A program made the translations under genes and the position numbers. A DNA stretch of 32,240 nt from the NCBI GenBank assembly GCA_018780435.1, contig JADMJS010000504.1, positions 1 through 32,240 on the forward strand, given 5' to 3'. The notes beneath the pieces were generated by a model. It was not told the origin of the DNA. It ran no database searches and worked only from the letters and a program-made list of their open reading frames with translations. Origin of the DNA: Myxococcales bacterium (GTDB lineage: Bacteria > Myxococcota_A > UBA9042 > GCA-2863065). Within the stretch, counting starts at the first letter, position 1; every line of letters begins with the position of its first letter. Of the stretch, positions 8,336-17,714 are shown piece by piece.

Positions 8336-11300
8336 TTGCAGTCGCCGAGGATGGAGCGGTGGATCTCGGTGGCCTTCGAGACAGGCGAGAGGACCGCCAG
8401 GTCCAGGCACTTGTCGCTGTTGAAGTCGTGGAGGAGGTAGTCCGTCACGCCGGGCGCGATGGGGACGATGACGGGGCTCTCGAGCTGGAGCTTGTGGCCC
8501 TCGGCGTCGACGAGACCGGTCCCGAGGTAAGCGAGGAGCTCGCTCTTGCCGCTGTCGAGCGCGACGATGTCGAGGACGCCGTCGCCGTTGAAGTCGACCA
8601 CTTGCGGACGGCGAACGCCCGTGGGCGCCGAGAGCTGGAAGGTGGGCGTCCAGATGACGGTACCGACCTTCCCGACCGGCCCCGGCAGTGCTTCGCCGTA
8701 GGAGATCGAGACGAAGCCGTTGCCGCACGTCGCGATCACCTCGGGGAAGAGGTCACCGTTCAGGTCCTGGATCTCGACGCCGGTGACGTCGGTGCAGAGA
8801 CCGAAGGTCCGGGGCGGGATGTCGAGCTCGCAAGTCTGCTTGTTCCGCTCGAAGATACGGATGGAGGAGCCGAGCACGACGACGACGTCTTCGTAGGGAT
8901 CGGACTTCTCGAGGTCGGCCGGCAGCGGGCTCGACGCGTAGCTCTGGCCGACGCGCGTGACGAAGATGTCTTGAACTTCGGTGCCGGACTCGAACTTGAT
9001 GGGGCTGGCCATGTCGAAGCCGCCGCTGCCGTTGCCTGCGGCGATGCGCACGAGTGGGAAGAGCTGACTGTCCTTCTGTTGGAAAGCGAGGATTGCGAGG
9101 TCGGAGACCGTGTCCGTCCCGCAGTTCCAGGTGTCCATGGCGATCGGGTCTGACCCCACCTCGAACGCGAGGTCGATCCACGAGCCTGGGTAGAGCTCCG
9201 AGTTCTGCAAGCACGGGTTCAGTGTCGGATTCTCGCTCTGGGTGAGGGCCGTGGTCGACGCATTGCCCTTGGCGAGGTTGAGCGCGTGCAAGGGGCACGC
9301 GTCGAGGATGGTCTCTTCGGGGCCCGGGTCCACGTAGGCCGTCTTCGTGGTGATGACGATGTCCGACTCGTTTCCGAAGTCGAAGCGCCCGGTGCCGACG
9401 TCCGAGATCTCGCCTTGTGGGCCGTAGTAGTGCTCTGGGCACTCTTCGCCGACGCAGTACGCGGAATAGGGACGCAGCTCGCTCGTGTCGCCCATCGACT
9501 CCGGGAAGTTCGGCGCCTGCGTCGCGGACACGTAGGGGAAGAAGGGGATGCGTGGCTCGATCTGGTCCGTCGACGGGCATTCGCCCCCCGTGGGCGTGGT
9601 CTCGCCGATCATGACGAGATCGGAGCGCTTGTCCCCCGAGAGGTCCGAGAGCACGAAGCGAGCGGGCGTGACCCGATCTTCCGGCGTGCCTTCCCAGAAG
9701 TCCGGGACGCCGTCATTCGGGGCACACACCGAGGACTGCGCCGACTGGTCGCACCGGTCGAGGGCACCGAAGGGCTGCACGGGGATCGGGGTCGGGAGGT
9801 GGCGCGGCCCGAGGAAGGTCCCGTCCGGGCCGTAGCTCGGAGATAGCGGGTCATCTTGGCTCGCGCCTTTGATGAGCCCGACTCGGCCATCGGCGCCGAG
9901 GACGATCGCGTCGACTTCGGTGTCGCCGTCCATGAACGCCGTGAGGAGCTGAACCGGGCTGAGCCCGAGGCCCGTGAGGCGCGGGTTCTCGAAGTTCGTC
10001 CCGAAGGGGCCCGTGATGGTCGTTGGGACCGGCAACACCGCCGTCGACATGACGCTCCAGAGCGTCCCGGTCTGCTGGTTGGCGATGAGGAGGTCGGGCC
10101 AGTCGTTCCCAGAGACCTTCGGGCCCCCGAGGTCGACGTTGGCGACCGCCGACGGCTTCCCTTCGACGCAGATCGCACGTCGCACCGTGGTCGTGACGCC
10201 GTCACTGAACTCGTTCTTGAAATCATAACCGCCCGTCCCGAATATCTGCCAGATCTGGCCGGCGTCGCGGAGGACGAGCAAGAGGTCGTCGAAGTTGTCG
10301 CCTTGGTTCAGCCGCGTCGGCAGAACTTGCACGATGGGTGACGGCAAGATCGGCCCGCCCCAGGTAATCCCCACCTTGAGGCCACCGAAGCCGTCGTGGC
10401 GATACACCGAGAGCTCGATGCTCCCCCCTTCGCGGCTCACGACGACGTCGCGCGCGTTGGCGCTGTCGTCGATGATGTGGGCGAGCACGATCGAGTTCAC
10501 GTGGCCGATGCTGCCGATGATCTTCGGCTCGGTGAAGCAGACCCCCGGGGTGTCTGTGGCTGCCGGAACGCCGGTCGGCAAGTAAGGGACGGGCCGGTAG
10601 TCACAGGTGTCCATGTCGATGGCGCCAAGCCCCGCGGACCACTGCACCACACCCGGCTTCCGAAGCAGGTAGCCGATGGTGTGGGACTCGGACTTCGTGC
10701 CAAAGACGATGTCCTCAAGGTCGTCGTTGTCCGCCTGCCCATTGGTTTGGTCCGCCGCGAAGGTGTCATAGGTGAGCGCCGAGATCGGCGCCGGGATCGT
10801 GATCGACTGAACGAGGCCCCAACCCGGCTTGCATCCGAGCCACGGCAGAAATGGACCTGGGAAGTCGGGGGTCGCCTTGCTCAGATCGGGCTGACACACG
10901 CCGCCACTCGGGTGGTCTTTGGTCACGCGTACGAAGGCGCGCACAAGGCCGGTCCCGTCGTCGCCCGGGCCCACCAGCACGAGGTCCACGTCGTCGTCGA
11001 CGAGCGGATTGAGCTGGGTCGGGATGACGAAGTCGACGGGCCCATCCGTGACGTCGAGCTGAACCGCCGGTTCGAGCTGCCCCCCCTCGTTCTCGAAATA
11101 GACGACCCCCTTGCCGGTGGCCCCGAGGACGTCCGTGTCGCCATCGCCATCGAAGTCGATGACGGTGATGCGCTTGACCGGGTCAACAGGTCGCTTGAGC
11201 TGGGGCGCGACAAACTGAAGCTGGGTGACGACGTGTGGCGCGAAGGTGTCCGTGTAGCAGGGGTTGCCGTTCGCATCACAGTTCGGGTCGGTGTCCGGCG

Positions 11301-12153
11301 AGACAAGCGACGTCCGGCACGTGTTCCCGTGGAGGTCCGAGGACTCGATGGCGAGCGGCCACGGCCCGGTCGGGCGGCTGGCGGCATCGATGGTGGCCTC
11401 GAAGACACCGGCGAAGATCCCCTCGGGCGGTACCTCGAAGGTGTGGACCACCTCGTCGGTCGTGGCGTCGACGACTCGAAGCGAGGCGATTCGCGAGTGG
11501 TCGAGCACCTCCAACTTCACGGGCAGGTCGCCGACGTAGGGATGACCCGTCGAATCAGCGATGATGGAGGGCGCCATCCGTACGACGAAGGGACAATGCC
11601 GGTCGACCTTGAACTGATGGCGAACCTCACATTGGATCTCCTTCTGGGTCCCCTCCGAATAACCCTTCGGCACCGTGGGCAGGCCCACTACGCGAATGCA
11701 GACGTCGAACGGGGCTTCGTAAGGCACCGGCGGATCGCCGGCGTCGAGCTGAAAGCCCTCCCACGAGAAGAAGCCGGCCTGGAACGAGTCGCCGGGAAGG
11801 TCCGGAAGTACTTGTGGGTCCTTAGGATTGTCGCAAGTCCCCTTCCACCAGATGCCCTGCACCGAGTCGAAACCGAGCTTCGGGTGCGTCACCTGGCCCA
11901 AGAAGTCGACCTGTGTCCCCGTACGCGAACCGGCTTCGGGGAACTTCATCGAGATGGAGCAGGCCGCGAGCGGCGGGAGCGACGTCTCTTCGGGCAATTC
12001 GGTGTCTTGGACGTCCTCTTTGACCTCGGTGTCGTCGCCGTCGGATGGCGACGTGTCGGCGGGGGATCCACCGCCGGCGGGGTCGGAGCAGCTGAGGCCC
12101 GCTACGGTCAGCAGCGCCAGCGCTGCTCCTGATGCCTTGTCGAATCGTCGCAT
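8332..12153 (-). CDS. Very large FG-GAP/VCBS-repeat lipoprotein
   Basis: 1273 residues. The ATG at 12153 follows a good GGGAG ribosome site. It begins a lipoprotein-like signal (MRRFDK, hydrophobic core, GLSC with C22) and an acidic Pro/Asp/Glu spacer to about residue 60. The body has many FG-GAP-type beta-propeller blades with calcium-loop sequences, for example [42 protein letters not shown] and [10 protein letters not shown]. Scattered Cys pairs suggest disulphides in an extracytoplasmic location. FG-GAP propellers resemble integrin alpha heads and usually mediate adhesion or ligand binding; that this is a surface-exposed binding protein is inference. In-frame codons upstream of 12153 do not look like signal sequence. 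The stop overlaps the moaC start. Confidence 0.9.
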   Translation of the reverse strand: MRRFDKASGAALALLTVAGLSCSDPAGGGSPADTSPSDGDDTEVKEDVQDTELPEETSLPPLAACSISMKFPEAGSRTGTQVDFLGQVTHPKLGFDSVQGIWWKGTCDNPKDPQVLPDLPGDSFQAGFFSWEGFQLDAGDPPVPYEAPFDVCIRVVGLPTVPKGYSEGTQKEIQCEVRHQFKVDRHCPFVVRMAPSIIADSTGHPYVGDLPVKLEVLDHSRIASLRVVDATTDEVVHTFEVPPEGIFAGVFEATIDAASRPTGPWPLAIESSDLHGNTCRTSLVSPDTDPNCDANGNPCYTDTFAPHVVTQLQFVAPQLKRPVDPVKRITVIDFDGDGDTDVLGATGKGVVYFENEGGQLEPAVQLDVTDGPVDFVIPTQLNPLVDDDVDLVLVGPGDDGTGLVRAFVRVTKDHPSGGVCQPDLSKATPDFPGPFLPWLGCKPGWGLVQSITIPAPISALTYDTFAADQTNGQADNDDLEDIVFGTKSESHTIGYLLRKPGVVQWSAGLGAIDMDTCDYRPVPYLPTGVPAATDTPGVCFTEPKIIGSIGHVNSIVLAHIIDDSANARDVVVSREGGSIELSVYRHDGFGGLKVGITWGGPILPSPIVQVLPTRLNQGDNFDDLLLVLRDAGQIWQIFGTGGYDFKNEFSDGVTTTVRRAICVEGKPSAVANVDLGGPKVSGNDWPDLLIANQQTGTLWSVMSTAVLPVPTTITGPFGTNFENPRLTGLGLSPVQLLTAFMDGDTEVDAIVLGADGRVGLIKGASQDDPLSPSYGPDGTFLGPRHLPTPIPVQPFGALDRCDQSAQSSVCAPNDGVPDFWEGTPEDRVTPARFVLSDLSGDKRSDLVMIGETTPTGGECPSTDQIEPRIPFFPYVSATQAPNFPESMGDTSELRPYSAYCVGEECPEHYYGPQGEISDVGTGRFDFGNESDIVITTKTAYVDPGPEETILDACPLHALNLAKGNASTTALTQSENPTLNPCLQNSELYPGSWIDLAFEVGSDPIAMDTWNCGTDTVSDLAILAFQQKDSQLFPLVRIAAGNGSGGFDMASPIKFESGTEVQDIFVTRVGQSYASSPLPADLEKSDPYEDVVVVLGSSIRIFERNKQTCELDIPPRTFGLCTDVTGVEIQDLNGDLFPEVIATCGNGFVSISYGEALPGPVGKVGTVIWTPTFQLSAPTGVRRPQVVDFNGDGVLDIVALDSGKSELLAYLGTGLVDAEGHKLQLESPVIVPIAPGVTDYLLHDFNSDKCLDLAVLSPVSKATEIHRSILGDCK

Positions 12154-12218
12154 GCCCGCTCCCTCGCTCTCGGCGTCTCGACTCCTGCCCCGCTGCGGAG
12201 CGCAAGACACCAATGTGG

Positions 12219-12247
12219 AGTATTCAAGCGCGGGGGGGTGCGGTCAA
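12219..12247 (-). promoter_or_regulatory. Candidate promoter of the FG-GAP lipoprotein-moaC pair
   Basis: On the minus strand TTGACC (12247-12242) and AATACT (12224-12219) are exactly 17 bases apart. This predicts a start near 12212 and a leader of about 60 bases ending in a strong ribosome site. It would also serve moaC. Confidence 0.5.
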
Positions 12248-12325
12248 GGAAGTGGGGCCACGTGGCGCGTGCCGAGTCCTCCCGCGCAGCGGCGCCGGCT
12301 TCAGCCGGAGCTGACACCCTGCTGT

Positions 12326-12435
12326 GAGCGTTCAGCGCCCAGCGGTCAGCCCGGCAAGGACAAGTATCATCGGTCGACAGCTCGGCCGGCCGGTCGGGGC
12401 CCGAAGCTGACTGCTGACGCCTGATCGCTGACCGC
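12326..12435. repeat. Inverted array of AGCGnnC-type heptamers
   Basis: The left arm (12326-12350) reads as three consecutive 7-mers, AGCGTTC AGCGCCC AGCGGTC, plus AGC. The right arm (12406-12435), read on the minus strand, gives GCGGTC AGCGATC AGGCGTC AGCAGTC AGC. The arms are therefore heptamer arrays in opposite orientation around a spacer of about 55 bases, and they could pair imperfectly into a stem (roughly three quarters matched by eye). It is non-coding. It resembles in style the short heptamer tandem repeats of cyanobacteria, or a small REP/MITE-like element. No transposase is near. Confidence 0.6.
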
Positions 12436-12596
12436 CCCCGAGCGCCGCGCCCGCCCTGCCGGCAGCAGCCCTGGGAATCGCGGCAGCCACCAGCGTCGTA
12501 GCGGCGAAGATGTTGATTGATCGACGAAGCGTGGAGGGGTAATGAAGAGAGCCGGTAGCGGTCATCGGCTCATGAGCGCGCCGGGAGAGGGTGAAC

Positions 12597-14894
12597 ATGT
12601 CAGTAGAACGGGAACGAACCGAGCAGTCGGTTGATGGAATCGTCACGACGCCGGCATCGCTGCGTCTTCGGGTTGCGGCTGGGACGCTCGCGAGCATGAC
12701 CTTGGCGCTCACCGCGTTCGTGGTGACGACGGGCGCCAAGAGCTGTGGATCGTCCTCGTCTTCGGACGACGAAGACCCCATCTGCAAGGTGGCGAGTGAC
12801 TGCGAGGGGCTGCCTCACATCGCCTGTGAGGGCACCTGGAGCTGTGACAACGGCCAGTGCAACTTCACCTGTGAGCAGATCGATCCCGAACCGACCGGCT
12901 GCACCAGCAACTCCGACTGCGACGAAGGCCTCGTCTGCGAGCTCCCGGCGGCGTGCCCGGCCTGCAAGATGGCCGCGCCGTGTACCTGCCCGGGCGAGTG
13001 CAAGAAGCCGGTCGTCGACCCGCCGCCCACGGGCTGCACGAGTGACACGGACTGCGCCTTCGGCCAGCAGTGCCTCATCGCCTGCCCGTCGTGTATGCCG
13101 GGCGCCGTGTGCCCGCCGTGTGACGGACAGTGCGTCGACGTCGGGCTCCCGCCGGGCGCGTGCCAGTCGGACGCCGACTGCAAGGACGGCATGGTGTGCG
13201 TGGGTGGCTTCAACCCCGTGGCGCTGATCGCCTGCGAGCCCGACGCGAACGGGGAGATGAACTGCCCGCCGAAGTACGGGACCTGCACCTACGTCGACCC
13301 GCCGCCGACCGGCTGCCAGTCGGACGCGGAGTGCAAAGACGGTTACGCCTGCCAGATCATCTGCGCGCCGTGCCTGCCGGGCGCCCCGTGCCCGCCGTGC
13401 TCCGGCGAGTGCCTGCCGGTGACGACCACGACGTGCGCTACCGACGCCGACTGCGCGGCGGGCGAAGCCTGCGTCATCGATTCGTGTGACGCGAACGCGG
13501 ACCCGGCCGGGATCCCCTGCTTCATGGCGGAAGACGGCACCACGAACTGCGGCGGCTGCACCGGCACGTGTCAGGCCGTGGTGGAGCCGGTCGGCTGCTC
13601 GTCGGACCTCGACTGCAAGCCCGGCTACTACTGCGCCATCGAGACCTGCCCCAAGGCGCCGTGTTACTTCGACCCCGCGACTGGCACCGAGACGTGCCCG
13701 TCCTGCACCGGGACCTGCACGCCCTACGAAGACACCGTCGGGTGCTCGAGCGATTCCGAGTGCGCCGAAGGCCAGCTCTGCGAGATCATGTGCCCGGTCT
13801 GCATCACCTTCCCGTGCCCCTGCATCGGCACCTGTACGGACCCGAAGCCGGGTTGCGAATCGGACGCCGAGTGCGCGGCCGGCGAGACGTGTGTGAAGGA
13901 TGTCTGTCCTCTCGCCCCGTGCGTCCTCGACCCCGCGACCGGTGAGGCCGTGTGCCCGCCGTGTTACGGCACGTGCCAGGCCACCGAACCGCCGCCCTAC
14001 GATTGCCAGGTCGACTCGGACTGCAAGTCCGGCTACTGCGCCATTGAGATGTGCACCAAGATCGCCTGCCAAGAAGGTGGGCCCTGCCCCATCTGCTTCG
14101 GCTATTGCTCGGAGCCACAGCCGACGGGCTGTACGATGGACGCGGACTGCGCCCCAGGCCAGGCCTGCGCCATCGCGTGCCCCGCCTGTTTCGCGCCGGG
14201 CGGCTGCGGTCCGTGCATCGGCACCTGCGTGGACGTGGAGCCGACCGGCTGCGTGGTCACGGGGTGTTCGGGTCAGATCTGCGCGGCGCAGCAGATGGCG
14301 TCGACCTGTGAGTGGCAGCCCGAGTACGCCTGTTACGCGTTCGCAAATTGCACGTCGGATTCGGCCGGCCAGTGCGGCTGGCAGAAGACGCCCGAGTTCG
14401 TGGCCTGCATGGACGAGCTGAACGGCGGCGGCCTGTGCAACGCCGACACCGCCTGCCCGGCTGGGACCGCCTGCATCAACGGCAAGTGCACCCAGATCCC
14501 CCAGCCGTCGTGTCAAGTCACGGGCTGTTCGGGGGAGATTTGTGCGGCCGAGGAGACGGCGAGCATCTGCATCTGGAAGGAGGAGTTCGCCTGCTACGCA
14601 TTCGCGAACTGCGCGACGGCGGCGGATGGCTCGTGCGGCTGGCAGAAGACCGACGAGTACGTGAAGTGCATGGAGGCGCTGAACCCACCCGCGAAGACCT
14701 GTGTCGTCACGGGCTGTTCGGGCCAGCTCTGCGCGGAGAAGGCCATGATCACGACCTGTGAGTACAAGCCCGAGTACCAGTGCTTCAAGGACGCCAAGTG
14801 CGGCGTGCAAGCCGATGGGAACTGCGGCTGGACGAAGACCGATGCGCTGAGCGCGTGCCTCTCGAATCCGCCGAGCTCGGCGGGGATGCCCTGA
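12597..14894 (+). CDS. Secreted Cys-rich repeat protein with three C-terminal eight-cysteine clusters
   Basis: 765 residues. The ATG at 12597 sits after a GAGAGGG ribosome site; an in-frame GTG six bases earlier is less well placed. An N-terminal hydrophobic segment (about 24-46) ending GAKSC suggests export, possibly as a lipoprotein although the lipobox is poor. From residue 63 to 551 come eleven Cys-rich units of 35-55 residues, each opening with a C-x5-C-type motif such as CTSDTDCAFGQQC and ending with a GxC, joined by short Pro/Gly linkers. This fits what is called a Myxococcales-type Cys-rich repeat. Three modules follow at 552, 639 and 702, each with eight cysteines in the order C-x4-C-x4-C-x8-C-x7-C-x5-C-x7-C-x10-C, opening C-V/Q-V-T-G-C-S-G. 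A shorter Cys unit separates the first two modules. The structure is probably a disulphide-bonded rod. Function unknown. Confidence 0.88.
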   Translation: MSVERERTEQSVDGIVTTPASLRLRVAAGTLASMTLALTAFVVTTGAKSCGSSSSSDDEDPICKVASDCEGLPHIACEGTWSCDNGQCNFTCEQIDPEPTGCTSNSDCDEGLVCELPAACPACKMAAPCTCPGECKKPVVDPPPTGCTSDTDCAFGQQCLIACPSCMPGAVCPPCDGQCVDVGLPPGACQSDADCKDGMVCVGGFNPVALIACEPDANGEMNCPPKYGTCTYVDPPPTGCQSDAECKDGYACQIICAPCLPGAPCPPCSGECLPVTTTTCATDADCAAGEACVIDSCDANADPAGIPCFMAEDGTTNCGGCTGTCQAVVEPVGCSSDLDCKPGYYCAIETCPKAPCYFDPATGTETCPSCTGTCTPYEDTVGCSSDSECAEGQLCEIMCPVCITFPCPCIGTCTDPKPGCESDAECAAGETCVKDVCPLAPCVLDPATGEAVCPPCYGTCQATEPPPYDCQVDSDCKSGYCAIEMCTKIACQEGGPCPICFGYCSEPQPTGCTMDADCAPGQACAIACPACFAPGGCGPCIGTCVDVEPTGCVVTGCSGQICAAQQMASTCEWQPEYACYAFANCTSDSAGQCGWQKTPEFVACMDELNGGGLCNADTACPAGTACINGKCTQIPQPSCQVTGCSGEICAAEETASICIWKEEFACYAFANCATAADGSCGWQKTDEYVKCMEALNPPAKTCVVTGCSGQLCAEKAMITTCEYKPEYQCFKDAKCGVQADGNCGWTKTDALSACLSNPPSSAGMP
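14250..14870 (+). repeat. Three in-frame eight-cysteine-cluster modules
   Basis: Modules begin at 14250, 14511 and 14700. They share the opening VTGCSG and the block CGW-(Q/T)-K-T near the end. Modules one and two are nearest relatives (both have EFACYAFANC or a close variant); module three has diverged (CFKDAKC). This indicates internal duplication within the Cys-rich gene. Confidence 0.8.
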
Positions 14895-14897
14895 GCC

Positions 14898-16088
14898 ATG
14901 CGACGACTCGCCGCGCTCCTGATCGTCGCCCCCCTGGCGTGTGAAAACGGCGAGGCGGGTCTCTCTCCGGCGCTCGGCGGCGCTGACGTCATCGGTGCGT
15001 CCGGCGATGCGACTGACGGCAGCGACGTCGGCACTTCGGACGCCGGCGACGGCGTCGACGCCCCCGACATCGACACGGTGGACACGGATTCGACGGAGAG
15101 TGACGTCTGGATCGCGGACGACACTCTCGCGGCCGAAGACGTCGGTGCGTTCGAAGACGTGCCGGCGGCGGACGACGTCAACGTCGCTGACGACGTGAAC
15201 AGCGACGACGTCGAGCCCAGCGAGGACGTCGACGCCGAATCCGATGTCGCGCCGGACGACGTGGCGCCCCTCGACGACACAGGCCCCCTCGTCGACGTCC
15301 CTCCGATCGAGGACACCAGTACGGAGAACGACGCGGGCGGTGCCGTGGACACGAGCCCGGACGAAGATACGCCCGCGCCCCTCGACGTCCCGCCCGTCGA
15401 CGACGTCCAGATCGAACCGGATGCCGGCCCCGCCGACGTCGCGCCACCGCTCGGACCAGAGACCGCGTGGTTCCGTTTGAACGACATGGACTTCGTGGCG
15501 CCGGCGTTGTGCCTGCCGGGCCCGGGGAGCTGCCTCGACATCACGAGCTTCGCCAACACCTACCTCGGCCCGGTGTTCAGCGATACGGTCGAACCGACCG
15601 ACATCGTCCTGTCCTTCACGCAACCGGAGGGCAGCACGACGGCGGCCGTCGAGCTCGGCGAAGGTGTTTGTGTTCGGTCTGGTGACGTCATCGTGAGCTG
15701 TGGGATTGGCGATCCGCCACCGCCCGCGTCCTTCGACGCCACGGTCTCGACTGTGGACGCCTGTTTGGGCGTCGCGGCACCGTGTTTCGGCACGTCTGAG
15801 GCGCTCCCGTCCTTGGCCGTGCAGGTCGGCACATTCCAGATCGGGCTCTCGAACGTCGAGGTCGCCGGGCGCATCATCGGCGCGGCGTCCGACCGCAGCA
15901 TCGAAGACGGTCTTCTCCAGGGTTTCCTCCCGGAGAAGATCGCCAAGACGCTGACCGTCGACGCGCCGGTCTTCGGCGTGCTCTCGGTGGCGCAGTTGCT
16001 GGCCAAAGCGCCGCTCGTGTCCGTCAACGGCCAGCCGGGCTGGATGGTCGAGTTCTCGTTCGCGGCCACCGAAGTGCCCGGCCCCTGA
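14898..16088 (+). CDS. Lipoprotein with hexad Asp-Val tether and an unknown C-terminal domain
   Basis: 396 residues, starting three bases after the stop of the Cys-rich gene, so the two form an operon. A short signal, MRRLAALLIVAPLAC, gives a likely lipidated C15. Residues about 30-182 are a low-complexity acidic tether in which an Asp recurs every six residues, usually as DDV or EDV (69-99, 104-116, 121-175). The remaining 210 residues are a globular beta-rich domain with two or three Cys pairs (for example CLPGPGSC and CLGVAAPC). It opens ETAWFRLNDMDFVAP and resembles no family I recognise. The domain is probably held away from the membrane by the tether and may act with its Cys-rich neighbour; both points are inference. 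Confidence 0.85.
   Translation: MRRLAALLIVAPLACENGEAGLSPALGGADVIGASGDATDGSDVGTSDAGDGVDAPDIDTVDTDSTESDVWIADDTLAAEDVGAFEDVPAADDVNVADDVNSDDVEPSEDVDAESDVAPDDVAPLDDTGPLVDVPPIEDTSTENDAGGAVDTSPDEDTPAPLDVPPVDDVQIEPDAGPADVAPPLGPETAWFRLNDMDFVAPALCLPGPGSCLDITSFANTYLGPVFSDTVEPTDIVLSFTQPEGSTTAAVELGEGVCVRSGDVIVSCGIGDPPPPASFDATVSTVDACLGVAAPCFGTSEALPSLAVQVGTFQIGLSNVEVAGRIIGAASDRSIEDGLLQGFLPEKIAKTLTVDAPVFGVLSVAQLLAKAPLVSVNGQPGWMVEFSFAATEVPGP
15102..15424 (+). repeat. Hexad Asp-Val tether-coding repeat (18-base period)
   Basis: Codes for residues 69-175 of the lipoprotein. Asp falls at 69, 75, 81, 87, 93, 99, then 104, 110, 116, then 121 and every sixth residue to 175. The two breaks are single-residue shortenings. 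Codon choice for Asp (GAC/GAT) and Val varies, so the period is kept at protein level rather than by a recent DNA expansion. Confidence 0.75.
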
Positions 16089-16112
16089 TCCCTCCCTGAC
16101 TCCGAGAGTCCC

Positions 16113-16784
16113 ATGATGACGAATTGGCGAGAGACGGAGCGGCACGAGCGGCTCTGGGTTCAGGTCGAACCATGCCTGCCCCCCGGCGAGATCGCGCACG
16201 ACGCACTCCACATCGAACGCGTCTATCGATGGGCGCTGAAGCTCGCGGCAGAACACGGGGTCTCCCGCGAGCTCGCCGGAGCGGCGGCGCTCGTCCACGA
16301 CCTCGTCGCTATCCCCAAGGATTCGGTGGACCGCCCTCTCGGTGGCGAGAAGTCGGCGCTGGCGGCCGGCCCGGTCCTAGCCGCCGCCGGCTATAGCGCA
16401 GACCAGGTCGCCGCGGTCGTGGACGCCGTGCGCACGTCGAGCTGGTCGGCCGGCCATGCGCCCCGGAGCCCGCTCGGCGCGCTACTCCAGGACGCCGATC
16501 GCCTCGACGCCATCGGGGTCATCGGAGCCGCCCGCTGCTTTGCGACGGCCCAGTTCATGTCGAAGCCGGACCGCCCCGGGCGACTCTACGACCCGGTCGA
16601 TCCCTTCGCAAAGGGCGACCGCGCTCTCGACGACCGTCGCCAGGCCATCGATCACTTCGAGCGGAAGCTCCTGAAGCTGGCCGCGTCGATGCACTCGGAC
16701 CTTGCGAGGCGAGAAGCGGCGAAGCGCCAAGCGTCGATGTTGGCCCTGCTCGCCGCGTTGCGCGACGAGCTCTCGTCCGACTGA
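16113..16784 (+). CDS. HD-domain metal-dependent phosphohydrolase (YedJ-like)
   Basis: 223 residues, beginning 24 bases after the preceding lipoprotein and probably in its operon. The HD signature is visible: H33 in the DALHIERV helix, H62-D63 in LVHDLV, and the closing Asp in LLQDADRLDAIG (about 127-129), with another conserved His in SAGHAPRSP (115). This pattern fits the small HD family of E. coli YedJ, which hydrolyses phosphate esters or nucleotides. The true substrate cannot be told from sequence. The protein is soluble and cytoplasmic, with a helical Ala/Leu/Arg tail. The ATG at 16113 is followed at once by a second ATG; either may serve. Confidence 0.85.
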   Translation: MMTNWRETERHERLWVQVEPCLPPGEIAHDALHIERVYRWALKLAAEHGVSRELAGAAALVHDLVAIPKDSVDRPLGGEKSALAAGPVLAAAGYSADQVAAVVDAVRTSSWSAGHAPRSPLGALLQDADRLDAIGVIGAARCFATAQFMSKPDRPGRLYDPVDPFAKGDRALDDRRQAIDHFERKLLKLAASMHSDLARREAAKRQASMLALLAALRDELSSD

Positions 16785-16887
16785 ACTCCTCACTTCGTCG
16801 ACGCGACCACACATTCGGTTTGCCACCATCGTCCCCGGCTGGCACAACCACCGCGCTGGCGCCGAATCTGCGCCTTCTGGAGTCATC

Positions 16888-17703
16888 ATGCGAACCTCTC
16901 TGCTCGCCCTCGCCATCCCGGCCGTCCTCGCTCTCGGCTGTCAGAAGTCCACTCCGGCCCCGGCTGCGGCCCCCGCCGCCGCCGCGGTGAAGCCGCCCGA
17001 AGCGCCCGCGACGCCCGCGCCAGAAGCCGCGAAGGCGGAAGCGACCACCGGTGCCACTGCCGGGGCCATTGTCGCTGCGCCCGCCGCTGAGGGCGCCAAG
17101 GCCGCTCCGGCTGGTGAAGGCACCACAACGGCCGCGACCAACGGCGCCAAAGACGGTGACGCCCCCAAGGCTGAAGGTTGTGGCGGGTGTGGTGGCGCGT
17201 GTGGCGCCGCCGCGGCCAAGGTCGAAGGCGAAGAAGCAGCCGCGCCGACGGCCTGCGCTGGCGCTCCGGGTGCGGTCGCCCCAGCCGAAGGGGTCGCGCC
17301 AGCGGCCGCCGCGACGGCACACTTCGGTGAAGCGTTCACGCTCACCGACTCCGTGCCGGTCGATGACGTCATGACCCGCCCCGACGAGTTCAACGGCAAG
17401 ACCGTGCGCGTGGCCGCGAACATCACCAAGGTCTGCAAGAAGAAGGGCTGCTGGTTCGTGATGGCCGGCGACAAGGCCGACGGCGCGTACATTCGTGTAA
17501 CCATGAAGGATTACGGCTTCTTCGTGCCCGTCGACGCCGATGGTCGCAAGGCTGTTGTCGAGGGCGTGTTCAAGAAGGTCGACGTCCCCGAGGCCGCGCG
17601 CAAGCACCTCGCCGAAGACGGCAAGGAAGACCCGACCAAGGTGCAGGGCTCGGCGGTCGAGCTGACCCTCGTCGCGACGGCCATCGACATCACGACGCCC
17701 TGA
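16888..17703 (+). CDS. Lipoprotein with Ala/Pro-rich linker, Cys cluster and DUF4920 domain
   Basis: 271 residues. GGAG lies six bases before the ATG. A signal ending LALGC gives a lipidated C18. A low-complexity Ala/Pro/Gly/Thr linker runs to about 145 and contains a compact CGGCGGAC cluster (C98, C101, C105) that could bind a soft metal ion. The C-terminal 125 residues match the DUF4920 pattern: the segment from FGEAFTLTDSVPVDDVM, then TVRVAANITKVCKKKGCWFVM with C183 and C188, then GFFVPVDADG. The family is thought to be an OB-like periplasmic domain of unknown function. A 103-base gap precedes it, so it may have its own promoter. The Cys cluster inside the linker is the odd feature. Confidence 0.87.
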   Translation: MRTSLLALAIPAVLALGCQKSTPAPAAAPAAAAVKPPEAPATPAPEAAKAEATTGATAGAIVAAPAAEGAKAAPAGEGTTTAATNGAKDGDAPKAEGCGGCGGACGAAAAKVEGEEAAAPTACAGAPGAVAPAEGVAPAAAATAHFGEAFTLTDSVPVDDVMTRPDEFNGKTVRVAANITKVCKKKGCWFVMAGDKADGAYIRVTMKDYGFFVPVDADGRKAVVEGVFKKVDVPEAARKHLAEDGKEDPTKVQGSAVELTLVATAIDITTP

Positions 17704-17714
17704 CGCGCTCCGCG

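Larger units (their letters stand above)
12154..12596. other. Long divergent intergenic region with promoter and repeat element
   Basis: 443 bases between the divergent FG-GAP and Cys-rich genes, the longest gene-free stretch here. From the left it holds the ribosome site and promoter-like sequence of the FG-GAP gene, an inverted array of heptamers (12326-12435), a GC-rich tract, the palindrome GCTCATGAGC (12568-12577) and the ribosome site GGGAGAGGG before the Cys-rich gene. I see no convincing gene. A small perfect hairpin, TCAGC-CGGA-GCTGA, lies at 12301-12314 beside the repeat element. Confidence 0.7.

Noticed and set aside
10396..12132. Open plus-strand frame of 578 codons
   Set aside because: Opposite the FG-GAP gene. 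No domain; Arg/Val/Asp-rich mirror sequence.
12600..16298. Open minus-strand frame of 1232 codons opposite the Cys-rich and Asp-Val genes
   Set aside because: Its Arg/Ala/Val-rich sequence simply mirrors the Cys, Asp and Val codons of the repeats, and it crosses three well-supported genes.
16845..16868. Sigma-54-like TGGCAC before the DUF4920 gene
   Set aside because: The expected TTGC box at the right distance is absent (CCGCG instead).
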